Position numbers and translations under genes: made by a program. Positions 1 through 6,723 of a DNA stretch of 9,576 nucleotides are shown piece after piece. Source of the DNA: Aquabacterium sp. (GTDB lineage Bacteria > Pseudomonadota > Gammaproteobacteria > Burkholderiales > Burkholderiaceae_C); assembly GCA_030654555.1 (NCBI GenBank), contig JAURXG010000184.1:1-9576 (forward strand), in the 5' to 3' direction. The notes under the pieces were generated by a model that saw nothing but the letters and a program-made list of their open reading frames with translations, made no database searches and was not told the origin of the DNA. The stretch's first letter is position 1; every line of letters begins with the position of its first letter.

Positions 1-744
1 AAGATCCGCAACATCACGGCCAACCTGTCGCAGGCCAACCCCGAGTACCAGAGCGCCTACATGCGCAAGGGCAGCTCGTCCAAGGTGACCGGCTTCATCG
101 TCGTCACCGCGGACAAGGGCCTGTGCGGTGGCTTGAACACCAACGTGCTGCGCGCGGTGACCACCCAGCTGCGCGACGTGCAGGCGGGCGGCGGCGCGGT
201 GCAGGCGGTGGCCATCGGCAACAAGGGCTTCGGCTTCCTCAACCGCATCGGCGTCAAGGTGGTGAGCCACGCCACCCACCTGGGTGACGCGCCGCTGCTC
301 GAGAAGCTGATCGGCCCGGTCAAGGTGATGCTCGATGCTTTCGTCGAGGGCAAGGTGGACGCGGTCCACCTCTGCTACACGAAGTTCATCAACACGATGA
401 AGCAGGAAGCGATCATCGAGCAGCTGCTGCCGCTGTCGTCGCACCGGCTCGAGCAGACCGCGGCCGAGAAGTCGCAGTACGGCTGGGACTACCTCTACGA
501 GCCCGACGCCGCGTCGGTGATCGACGAGTTGCTCACCCGCTATGTCGAGGCACTGGTGTTCCAGGCGGTGGCCGAGAACATGGCCTCCGAGCAGTCGGCG
601 CGCATGGTGGCCATGAAGGCCGCCACCGAGAACGCCGGCAACCTGATCGGTGAGCTCAAGCTGGTCTACAACAAGACCCGGCAGGCGGCCATCACCACCG
701 AGCTGTCCGAGATCGTCAGCGGCGCGGCCGCCATCAGCGGCTGA
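1..744 (+). CDS. atpG: ATP synthase F1 gamma subunit, 5'-truncated by window edge
   Basis: Gamma is the central rotor shaft of F1, coupling proton flow through Fo to catalysis in the alpha3beta3 ring on the cytoplasmic face of the membrane. The frame is open from base 1 to a TGA at 742-744 (247 codons seen). Against the 287-residue E. coli protein from memory, about 47 N-terminal residues lie outside the window, so the ATG at 61 is an internal methionine and not the start. Family landmarks are present: GLCGGLNTN after the first third, KFINTMKQ, WDYLYEPD, and the highly conserved C-terminal rotor helix with SEQSARMVAMKAAT, LVYNKTRQAAIT and the ending EIVSGAAAI. It is followed 41 bp later by atpD, as in the standard atp operon order. 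No frameshift or unusual residue was seen. Identification is certain; only the N-terminus is missing. Confidence 0.98.
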   Translation, partial: KIRNITANLSQANPEYQSAYMRKGSSSKVTGFIVVTADKGLCGGLNTNVLRAVTTQLRDVQAGGGAVQAVAIGNKGFGFLNRIGVKVVSHATHLGDAPLLEKLIGPVKVMLDAFVEGKVDAVHLCYTKFINTMKQEAIIEQLLPLSSHRLEQTAAEKSQYGWDYLYEPDAASVIDELLTRYVEALVFQAVAENMASEQSARMVAMKAATENAGNLIGELKLVYNKTRQAAITTELSEIVSGAAAISG

Positions 745-785
745 CCCGGCCGCACCAACGAATTCAAGTCTGAAGGATCTAGAAA

Positions 786-2198
<1,413 letters not shown>

Positions 2199-2327
2199 GC
2201 GGCGCACTCGACGCCCGGGCGTCGTCGCGCTGCTCGCCGTACGGGTGTACGGCTGCGCGGCGCGCCTAGCCCGAACGCCGATTGCTTGCTTCTTGGACCT
2301 TCTTCGACACGTTAAGAGAGACCGAAC
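2199..2327 (+). promoter_or_regulatory. Palindrome-rich atpD-atpC spacer
   Basis: This 129-bp untranslated gap inside the atp operon holds two perfect inverted repeats. The first is a 16-bp palindrome at 2209-2224 (CGACGCCCGGGCGTCG). The second is a 7-bp stem GCCGTAC/GTACGGC at 2236-2242 and 2247-2253 with a GGGT loop, which can be enlarged by a CGCGC/GCGCG outer stem (2226-2230 with 2255-2259). Neither is followed by a T-run, so they are not classical terminators. A purine-rich AAGAGAG site at 2314-2320 serves atpC. Inference: the structures may tune mRNA stability or the level of epsilon relative to beta. The second hairpin could also be a copy of a dispersed repeat element. The function is unproven. 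Confidence 0.5.
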
Positions 2328-2747
2328 ATGGCAACCATTCACGTCGATGTAGTCAGCGCCGAAGCGAACATCTTCTCCGGCGAAGCCAAGTTCGTCGCGC
2401 TGCCGGGCGAGAACGGCGAGCTGGGCATCCTGCCCCGCCACACGCCGCTGATCACCCGCATCAAGCCGGGCGCGGTGCGCATCCAGCCGGCCGACGGCGG
2501 CGAGGAGATCTTCGTCTTCGTCGCCGGTGGCATCCTCGAAGTGCAGCCGAACACGGTCACCGTGCTGGCCGACACCGCCATCCGCGGCCACGACCTCGAC
2601 GAGGCCAAGGCCCTCGAGGCGAAGAAGCTGGCCGAGGAAGCCATGAAGACCGCCAAGAGCGACATCGACTTCGCCAAGGCGCAGAGCGAGTTCGCGACCA
2701 TGGCCGCGCAGATCGCCGCGATCTCCCGGCTGCGTCGCCGCAAGTGA
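2328..2747 (+). CDS. atpC: ATP synthase F1 epsilon subunit
   Basis: Epsilon binds gamma and the c-ring in the rotor, and its C-terminal helices inhibit ATP hydrolysis. The 139-residue length matches the E. coli protein (138-139). Residues 1 to about 85 form the expected beta-sandwich, with the conserved segment LPGENGELGILPRHTPLIT and the stretch IFVFVAGGILEVQPNTVTVLAD. From about residue 88 onward lies the helical hairpin, rich in Ala, Glu and Lys and ending in RLRRRK. The ATG at 2328 is supported by AAGAGAG at 2314-2320 (7-nt spacing) and by the family N-terminus. It is the last gene of the atp operon: a strong intrinsic terminator follows 31 bp after its stop codon. Nothing unusual in the protein. 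Confidence 0.98.
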   Translation: MATIHVDVVSAEANIFSGEAKFVALPGENGELGILPRHTPLITRIKPGAVRIQPADGGEEIFVFVAGGILEVQPNTVTVLADTAIRGHDLDEAKALEAKKLAEEAMKTAKSDIDFAKAQSEFATMAAQIAAISRLRRRK

Positions 2748-2778
2748 GCGCGGCGGCCCTGTGCCGCTGCCGCCGCAC

Positions 2779-2811
2779 AGCCTGCCAGGTCCGCGCCTCG
2801 CAGGCTTTTTT
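2779..2811 (+). terminator. Rho-independent terminator of the atp operon
   Basis: A 7-bp perfect stem AGCCTGC (2779-2785) / GCAGGCT (2800-2806) encloses a loop that can itself pair (AGG 2787-2789 with CCT 2796-2798). The stem runs straight into six T residues at 2806-2811. It lies 31 bp after the atpC stop and before the ppk2 start, so it separates the atp operon from ppk2. Confidence 0.9.
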
Positions 2812-2834
2812 CATGGGGGGTCGACAGGGGCGGC

Positions 2835-2840
2835 TATAAC
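2835..2840 (+). promoter_or_regulatory. Possible -10 element for ppk2
   Basis: TATAAC at 2835-2840 matches five of six bases of the sigma-70 -10 consensus. It sits between the atp terminator and the ppk2 start, where a promoter is needed if the terminator works. No convincing -35 lies 16-18 bp upstream; TCGACA at 2821-2826 is too close (8 bp). It would give a 5' leader of roughly 25 nt containing the GGAGGG ribosome-binding site at 2862-2867. Confidence 0.35.
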
Positions 2841-2871
2841 CGGGCCTGGACGGTTCGATGTGGAGGGCACG

Positions 2872-3738
2872 ATGGGCAAGCGCGACAAGGACGGCGAGGG
2901 CAAGAAGGCCGAGGGCAAGAAGGCCAAGGGCGGGGGCCGCGGCAAGGACGCTGCATCGGCCGAGGACGAGGGCCTGTCGAAGAAGGACTACGAGGACCTG
3001 CTGGCGCCGCTGGAGCTGCAGCTCAACAACCTGGCGCGCTGGCTGCTGCACAGCGGCAAGCGGCTGGCGGTGGTGGTCGAGGGGCGCGACACGGCGGGCA
3101 AGGGCGGCGTGATCGCGGCCATCGCCGACACCCTCAACCCCCGGCTGTGCCGGGTGGTGGCGCTGCCCAAGCCCAGCGAGCGCGAGCGCACGCAGTGGTA
3201 CTTCCAGCGCTACGTGCAGCACCTGCCGGCTGCCGGCGAGATCGTGCTTTTCGACCGCAGCTGGTACAACCGCGCCGGCGTCGAGCGGGTGATGGGCTAC
3301 TGCAGCGACGCCGAGGCCCGGGCCTTCCTGAAGCAGACCCCCACCTTCGAGAAGCTGCTGGTCGACGACGGCCTGCTGCTGTGCAAGTACTGGCTGACAG
3401 TCGACCAGGCCGAGCAGGAGAAGCGCTTCGCCGAGCGGCTGCAAGACCCGCTCAAGCGCTGGAAGCTCTCGCCGATCGACCTGCAGGCACGGGCCAAGTA
3501 CGCCGAATACGGCGCCGCGCGCGACGCGATGCTCAAGGCCACCCACAGCAAGCACGCGCCGTGGACGCTGGTCGACTTCAACGACCAGCGGCGCGGGCGG
3601 CTGACGCTGATACGCCACCTGCTCCAGCAGATCCCCGATCTGCCGCTGGCCCCCGAGACGCTGGACTGGCCACCGCTGGCGCATGTGCCGCTGAAGGAGA
3701 CGTTCACCGCCGGGCTGAAGCCGATCGCCGATGCCTGA
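2872..3738 (+). CDS. ppk2: Polyphosphate kinase 2 (class I-like)
   Basis: PPK2 enzymes move phosphate between inorganic polyphosphate and nucleoside di- or triphosphates, mainly making GTP or ATP from polyphosphate. The protein has 288 residues, the usual size of single-domain class I PPK2. Landmarks are a Walker A loop EGRDTAGKGG at residues 70-79 (Lys77), then TQWYFQRYVQHLP, the Walker B and lid region LFDRSWYNRAGVERVMGY with Asp128 and Arg134, then RWKLSPIDLQARAKY. The start is the ATG at 2872, preceded by GGAGGG at 2862-2867. A longer frame back to a GTG at 2761 would run through the atp terminator and is rejected. Residues 2-30 are a Lys/Gly-rich, probably disordered tail containing a perfect tandem repeat EGKKA-EGKKA. 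Substrate preference (ADP, GDP or AMP) cannot be read by eye. Confidence 0.93.
   Translation: MGKRDKDGEGKKAEGKKAKGGGRGKDAASAEDEGLSKKDYEDLLAPLELQLNNLARWLLHSGKRLAVVVEGRDTAGKGGVIAAIADTLNPRLCRVVALPKPSERERTQWYFQRYVQHLPAAGEIVLFDRSWYNRAGVERVMGYCSDAEARAFLKQTPTFEKLLVDDGLLLCKYWLTVDQAEQEKRFAERLQDPLKRWKLSPIDLQARAKYAEYGAARDAMLKATHSKHAPWTLVDFNDQRRGRLTLIRHLLQQIPDLPLAPETLDWPPLAHVPLKETFTAGLKPIADA
2896..2925 (+). repeat. Perfect tandem 15-bp duplication in ppk2
   Basis: The 15-mer GAGGGCAAGAAGGCC occurs twice in direct contact (2896-2910 and 2911-2925), in frame, encoding EGKKA twice at residues 9-18 of the basic N-terminal tail. The identity at nucleotide level suggests a recent slippage duplication. Confidence 0.9.
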
Positions 3739-3744
3739 GCGGCG

Positions 3745-3771
3745 GGTGGTCGCGACCGCCTGTGCTCCAAT
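3745..3771 (+). promoter_or_regulatory. Palindrome and possible leaderless promoter before the oxygenase gene
   Basis: The 39-bp gap after ppk2 contains a perfect 10-bp palindrome GGTCGCGACC at 3748-3757, extendable by one G-T and two G-C pairs to 3745-3760. Directly after it comes TCCAAT at 3766-3771, a 4/6 match to the -10 consensus that ends 6 nt before the ATG at 3778. There is no Shine-Dalgarno sequence. This layout fits a leaderless start with the palindrome as a possible operator, but read-through from ppk2 is equally possible. Confidence 0.3.
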
Positions 3772-3777
3772 TCCGGC

Positions 3778-4485
3778 ATGAGCCTGACGCCCGGATTCCA
3801 TGCCCTCTGGCCCACGCCGATCGGCGTGCACCGCCTGCCCGATGCCGCCGCGGTGAACGCCGGCCTGCTGCGCCGATTTGCCGCGTTGCGCGCCGAGCAG
3901 ACGCGGGCCCGCGGCCTGGCGCCGGAGGCACCGTTCTTCGCCAGCGACGACCGCCTCATGCCGCACCTGCAGGCGCTGCCCGAAGGCCAGCGCTTCCTGC
4001 GTTTCGTCGGTGAATCGCTGCGCGAGACGGTGGGGCAAGCCAACGCGCAAGCCTGGGACGGCCATGCGCTGGCCCCGCGCGTCGACATCCTGGGCATGTG
4101 GTTCCAGTGCAGCCGCCAAGGCGCCTTCCACGACGTGCACACCCATGCCAACTGCTCATGGTCAGCCGCCTACATCGTGCAGATCGACCCCACCGAGCAG
4201 CGCATCGCGCACCCGGTGTACGGCGCCGGCAACGGCGTCACCCGCTTCTACGGCCCGCCGTTCACGCACCTGGGTGGCGCCTTCGTCGACCTGGGCAACG
4301 CCTACCTGCTGCCGCCGCAGGTGGACCTGCCGCCGGTGGCCGGGCAACTGGTGCTGTTTCCGTCGTGGCTGGCGCACAAGGCCATGCCGTACGACGGCGA
4401 GGCCGAGCGCGTGATCATCTCGTTCAACGCCAGCGTCTCCAACCAAGGCGGACCCAGCCTGCTGCACCACTACGGCCCGGCCTGA
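3778..4485 (+). CDS. Putative 2OG-Fe(II) oxygenase, TIGR02466-like
   Basis: The 235-residue protein resembles the TIGR02466 / 2OG-FeII_Oxy_5 family: uncharacterised predicted 2-oxoglutarate and Fe(II)-dependent oxygenases with a double-stranded beta-helix fold. Visible features are PTPIGVHRLP near the N-terminus (the family usually opens with a short 'FPTPI' strand), the histidine-rich metal region HDVHTH at residues 118-123 followed by NCSWSAAYIV, and the distal part LVLFPSWLAH with His200, then Arg211 and VIISFNASV. The 11-residue step from His200 to Arg211 is that expected between the distal iron ligand and the 2-oxoglutarate-binding arginine. Which of His118, Asp119, His121 and His123 are ligands is uncertain. 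The start has no Shine-Dalgarno site. It lies 39 bp after ppk2 and converges on the TPM gene. The substrate is unknown. Confidence 0.82.
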   Translation: MSLTPGFHALWPTPIGVHRLPDAAAVNAGLLRRFAALRAEQTRARGLAPEAPFFASDDRLMPHLQALPEGQRFLRFVGESLRETVGQANAQAWDGHALAPRVDILGMWFQCSRQGAFHDVHTHANCSWSAAYIVQIDPTEQRIAHPVYGAGNGVTRFYGPPFTHLGGAFVDLGNAYLLPPQVDLPPVAGQLVLFPSWLAHKAMPYDGEAERVIISFNASVSNQGGPSLLHHYGPA

Positions 4486-4488
4486 CTG

Positions 4489-4513
4489 GCTGCGCGGCGC
4501 GGGCCGGCGCAGC
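4489..4513. terminator. GC hairpin between convergent genes
   Basis: A 7-bp stem GCTGCGC (4489-4495) / GCGCAGC (4507-4513) with an 11-nt GC-rich loop occupies the 45-bp gap between the oxygenase gene and the convergent TPM gene. Its place suits a bidirectional terminator, but neither strand has a T-run after the stem, so termination is only a guess. Confidence 0.3.
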
Positions 4514-4530
4514 GCCCGGCGGCGGCGCCG

Positions 4531-5049
4531 TCAGCCCAGGTGCGGCCGGTCGGGCAGTTCGTTCGGATTGGGCCGCGCGCCGGCCAGCGGGAAGTGCTGC
4601 GCCAGCAGCGCGTCGATCGCGTCCACCGCCTCGTTCAGGCCCTGCTCGAACCGGTGCTGGCGGAAGGCCTGTTGCATCGGCGCGATCAAGGCCTGCCACT
4701 GCGCCGGGCTGACATGCTGGTTCAGCCCGCGGTCGGCGACGATCTCGATCGCATGCTCGGCCAGCAGCAGGTAGATCAGCACGCCGTTGTTGTGCTCGGT
4801 GTCCCACACGCGCAGCTTGCCGAACAGCGTGACGGCGCGGTCGCGCGCGCTCAGGCCCTGCCACAGGTACGACAGCGGCAAGCCGGCTTCCACGCTGATG
4901 CGGATCTCGCCGCTGTGGGCGGCTTCGCTGGCGGCCACGCGGGCTTCCAGGCGATTCAGAGCGGCTTCGGGCAGCGCACGCCGGGTGTCGGTCTCGTCGA
5001 ACAACCGGTGCTTGAAGAGGCGCGCAATTCGTTGGAGCAAGCCCGCCAT
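4531..5049 (-). CDS. TPM-domain protein, cytosolic type (COG3762-like)
   Basis: This 172-residue protein has no signal peptide. After an amphipathic start (MAGLLQRIARLFKHRLF) comes a TPM-like domain from about residue 28 to 155: an EAALNRLEARVAASEAAHSGEIRISVEAG segment split by Gly-Glu-Ile-Arg, then TLFGKLRVWDTEHNNGVLIYLLLAEHAIEIVADRG, then a helical end with FRQHRFEQGLNEAVDAIDALL. This order is that of the COG3762-type partners found beside YgcG-like TPM proteins. The biochemical role is not known. The start ATG at 5049-5047 overlaps the upstream gene's TGA by one base (TGATG), which indicates translational coupling and excludes the longer open frame upstream, a shadow of the glycine-rich tail. 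It is the last gene of the lemA unit. The tail (residues 155-172) is Pro-rich and probably flexible. Confidence 0.85.
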   Translation of the reverse strand: MAGLLQRIARLFKHRLFDETDTRRALPEAALNRLEARVAASEAAHSGEIRISVEAGLPLSYLWQGLSARDRAVTLFGKLRVWDTEHNNGVLIYLLLAEHAIEIVADRGLNQHVSPAQWQALIAPMQQAFRQHRFEQGLNEAVDAIDALLAQHFPLAGARPNPNELPDRPHLG

Positions 5050-5966
5050 CACCAACTGCCTCCCGCACCGCCGCCGCCGAAATCGCCGCCGCCGCCCGAG
5101 CTGAAGCCGCCGCCGCCGAAGCCGCCGCCGCCATGGCCGCCACCGCCGCCCCAGATGATGGGCGGGCCGCCCGAGCCGCCACGCCCACCACCGCGCCGGC
5201 CGGCCGCGCCGATGCCCAGCAGGCCGACCATCACCAGCGCAGCCAGGCCGGCGCCGGCGGCCAACACCACGCTGGTGCTCAGCCACCAGGCCGCGGCGCC
5301 GGTGCCGCCGGCGGTCACCACCGAGCCCAGCTTGCGCCCCAGCACCGCGGTCAGCACGCTGCCCACCACCGGCACGCCGACGAAGAAGAACATCGCCAGC
5401 GTCTCCCAATCGATGCCGGTGTCCGCAGGCCGGCCGCCACCGGTCGGCTCGGGCAGGTGTTCACCCTGGATGCGGGCGATCAGCGCGTCGATGCCGGCCG
5501 ACAACCCGCCGGCGAAATCGCCCTGCTTGAACGCCGGCGTGATGCGGTTCTGCACGATCTGGCGCGCCGCCAGGTCGGGCACCGCGCCTTCCAGCGCCTT
5601 GGCCGGCGCGATCCAGACCTTGCGGTCGTTCTTGGCCACCACGATCAGCAGGCCGTCGCCCACCTCGCGGCGGCCGATCTTCCAGGTCTCGCCCACGCGC
5701 TGGGCAAAGGCGGCGATGTCTTCGGGCGCGGTGGTGGGCACCATCAGCACCACGATCTGCGGGCCGGCCTGCGCCTCGAAGGCGGCCAGCTTGGCCTCCA
5801 GCGCGTCGCGCGCGCCGCCCTCCAGCGTGGCGGTCTGGTCGATCACCCGCGCGCTGAGCGCGGGCACCGGCAGCAGATCCTGTGCGTGCACGCCCGGCGC
5901 CACCAGCCACAGCGCCGCGGCCACCAGCCCCAGCAGGGCCGGCGACAGGCGGCGCAGCCAGCGCAT
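5049..5966 (-). CDS. Secreted/membrane TPM-domain protein with Gly-rich tail (YgcG-like)
   Basis: The 305-residue protein has a signal peptide (RR followed by a hydrophobic core, likely cut after VHA at residue 28). A TPM domain follows at about residues 41-163: VIDQTATLEGGARDAL, then QIVVLMVPTT, then VGDGLLIVVAKNDRKVWIAP, and then the helix with FKQGDFAGGLSAGIDALI. After a short linker come hydrophobic segments around FFFVGVPVVGSVLTAVLG and VVLAAGAGLAALVMVGLLGIG. The last 50 or so residues are almost all glycine, ending FGGGGAGGSW. This matches the YgcG family, membrane-anchored with the TPM domain outside the cytoplasm; its function is not established. ATG at 5966-5964 is chosen, but a GTG directly before it (5969) is possible. 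It lies 10 bp after lemA and has no clear ribosome-binding site, so it is probably coupled. Confidence 0.88.
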   Translation of the reverse strand: MRWLRRLSPALLGLVAAALWLVAPGVHAQDLLPVPALSARVIDQTATLEGGARDALEAKLAAFEAQAGPQIVVLMVPTTAPEDIAAFAQRVGETWKIGRREVGDGLLIVVAKNDRKVWIAPAKALEGAVPDLAARQIVQNRITPAFKQGDFAGGLSAGIDALIARIQGEHLPEPTGGGRPADTGIDWETLAMFFFVGVPVVGSVLTAVLGRKLGSVVTAGGTGAAAWWLSTSVVLAAGAGLAALVMVGLLGIGAAGRRGGGRGGSGGPPIIWGGGGGHGGGGFGGGGFSSGGGGDFGGGGAGGSW

Positions 5967-5976
5967 CACGGGCCGG

Positions 5977-6609
5977 TCAGCGCGAGGCTGCCGGTGCCGG
6001 GGCGACCGCCGGCTTGTCGAAGCTGACCGACGGCGGCACGCTGATCGCCGCCTCGTTGGCCACGGTGAAGCTGGGCTTGACGTTGTAGCTGAAGATCATC
6101 GCCGTCAGGTTGGTCGGGAAACTGCGCGTCAGCACGTTGTACTGCTGCACCGACTTGATGTAGCGGTTGCGTGCCACGGTGATGCGGTTCTCGGTGCCTT
6201 CGAGCTGCACCCGCAGATCCTGGAAGGCCTGGTTGGCCTTCAGGTTGGGGTATTGCTCGGCCACCACCATCAGCCGGCTCAGCGCGCCGGTCAGCTGGCC
6301 CTGCGCGGCCTGGAATTTCTCGAACGCGGCGGGGTCGTTGATCAGCTCGGGCGTGGCCTGGATGCTGGTGGCGCTGGCGCGGGCCTGGATCACCTTGGTC
6401 AGCGTCTCTTGCTCGAAGTTGGCCTCGCCCTTGACCGTGGCCACGATGTTGGGAATCAGGTCGCTGCGGCGCTGGTACTGGTTCAGCACCTCGGCCCAGC
6501 TGCCTTTGACGTCCTCGTCCAGGCGCTGGAAATCGTTGTAGCCGCAGCCCGACAACAGCAGCGTGAAGCCCAGCAGCGTGGCGATCAAACCCGAACGTAG
6601 ACGTGACAT
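5977..6609 (-). CDS. lemA: LemA family lipoprotein
   Basis: LemA proteins are small envelope proteins with an N-terminal anchor and a helical periplasmic or surface domain. They are widespread and often sit beside TPM or HtpX genes, but their molecular role is unclear. The 210-residue protein has a lipoprotein signal with lipobox LSGC at residues 19-22. Gly at +2 after Cys22 favours outer-membrane sorting by the usual rule. The conserved family core is clear: WAEVLNQYQRRSDLIPNIV, VKGEANFE, AEQYPNLKANQAFQDL, ENRITVARNRYIKSVQQYN. The end is a Pro/Ala-rich tail (about residue 192 on). The start ATG at 6609-6607 has a perfect AGGAGG at 6620-6615 with 5-nt spacing and a good promoter upstream. It is the first gene of a three-gene unit with two TPM-domain genes. 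The family call is secure. Confidence 0.95.
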   Translation of the reverse strand: MSRLRSGLIATLLGFTLLLSGCGYNDFQRLDEDVKGSWAEVLNQYQRRSDLIPNIVATVKGEANFEQETLTKVIQARASATSIQATPELINDPAAFEKFQAAQGQLTGALSRLMVVAEQYPNLKANQAFQDLRVQLEGTENRITVARNRYIKSVQQYNVLTRSFPTNLTAMIFSYNVKPSFTVANEAAISVPPSVSFDKPAVAPAPAASR

Positions 6610-6642
6610 GGAATCCTCCTGCGCAGCCCTTGCGCGCGCTGC

Positions 6643-6670
6643 AGCATAGCTGAGGGCGCGAGGCGGTCAA
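6643..6670 (-). promoter_or_regulatory. Sigma-70-type promoter of the lemA unit
   Basis: On the minus strand TTGACC (6670-6665, 5/6 to the -35 consensus) is followed after 16 bp by TATGCT (6648-6643, 4/6 to the -10 consensus). Transcription would start near 6636, giving a leader of about 27 nt that contains the AGGAGG ribosome-binding site. The promoter lies back to back with that of hemE. Confidence 0.65.
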
Positions 6671-6710
6671 TTCAAGCCGGGCGCCGCGGCGGCGCCGGCG
6701 GGGCGGCGGC

Positions 6711-6716
6711 CATAAT
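6711..6716 (+). promoter_or_regulatory. -10 element of hemE, probable leaderless start
   Basis: CATAAT at 6711-6716 matches five of six bases of TATAAT and ends only 7 nt before the hemE ATG at 6724. Transcription would then begin at or within one base of the A of the ATG. No Shine-Dalgarno sequence precedes the ATG. No good -35 is seen 16-18 bp upstream, where the sequence is only G and C. Confidence 0.6.
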
Positions 6717-6723
6717 CCGACGC

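Noticed and set aside
61..744. ATG 61 as the true atpG start
   Set aside because: The frame is open to base 1 and the upstream codons still align with gamma subunits, so the gene is cut by the window edge.
2761..2871. Longer ppk2 start at GTG 2761
   Set aside because: The added 37 codons would run through the atp terminator. The ATG at 2872 has a GGAGGG site and gives the usual family length.
5060..5160. CCG/GCC-rich stretch as a minisatellite or repeat array
   Set aside because: It is the complement of glycine codons in the tail of the YgcG-like protein. There are no regular repeat units or spacers, so it is neither a satellite nor a CRISPR array.
4540..6600. 686-codon open frame on the plus strand across the TPM and lemA genes
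   Set aside because: It is antisense to three genes with clear families, and its Pro-rich stretch is only the complement of the glycine tail codons.
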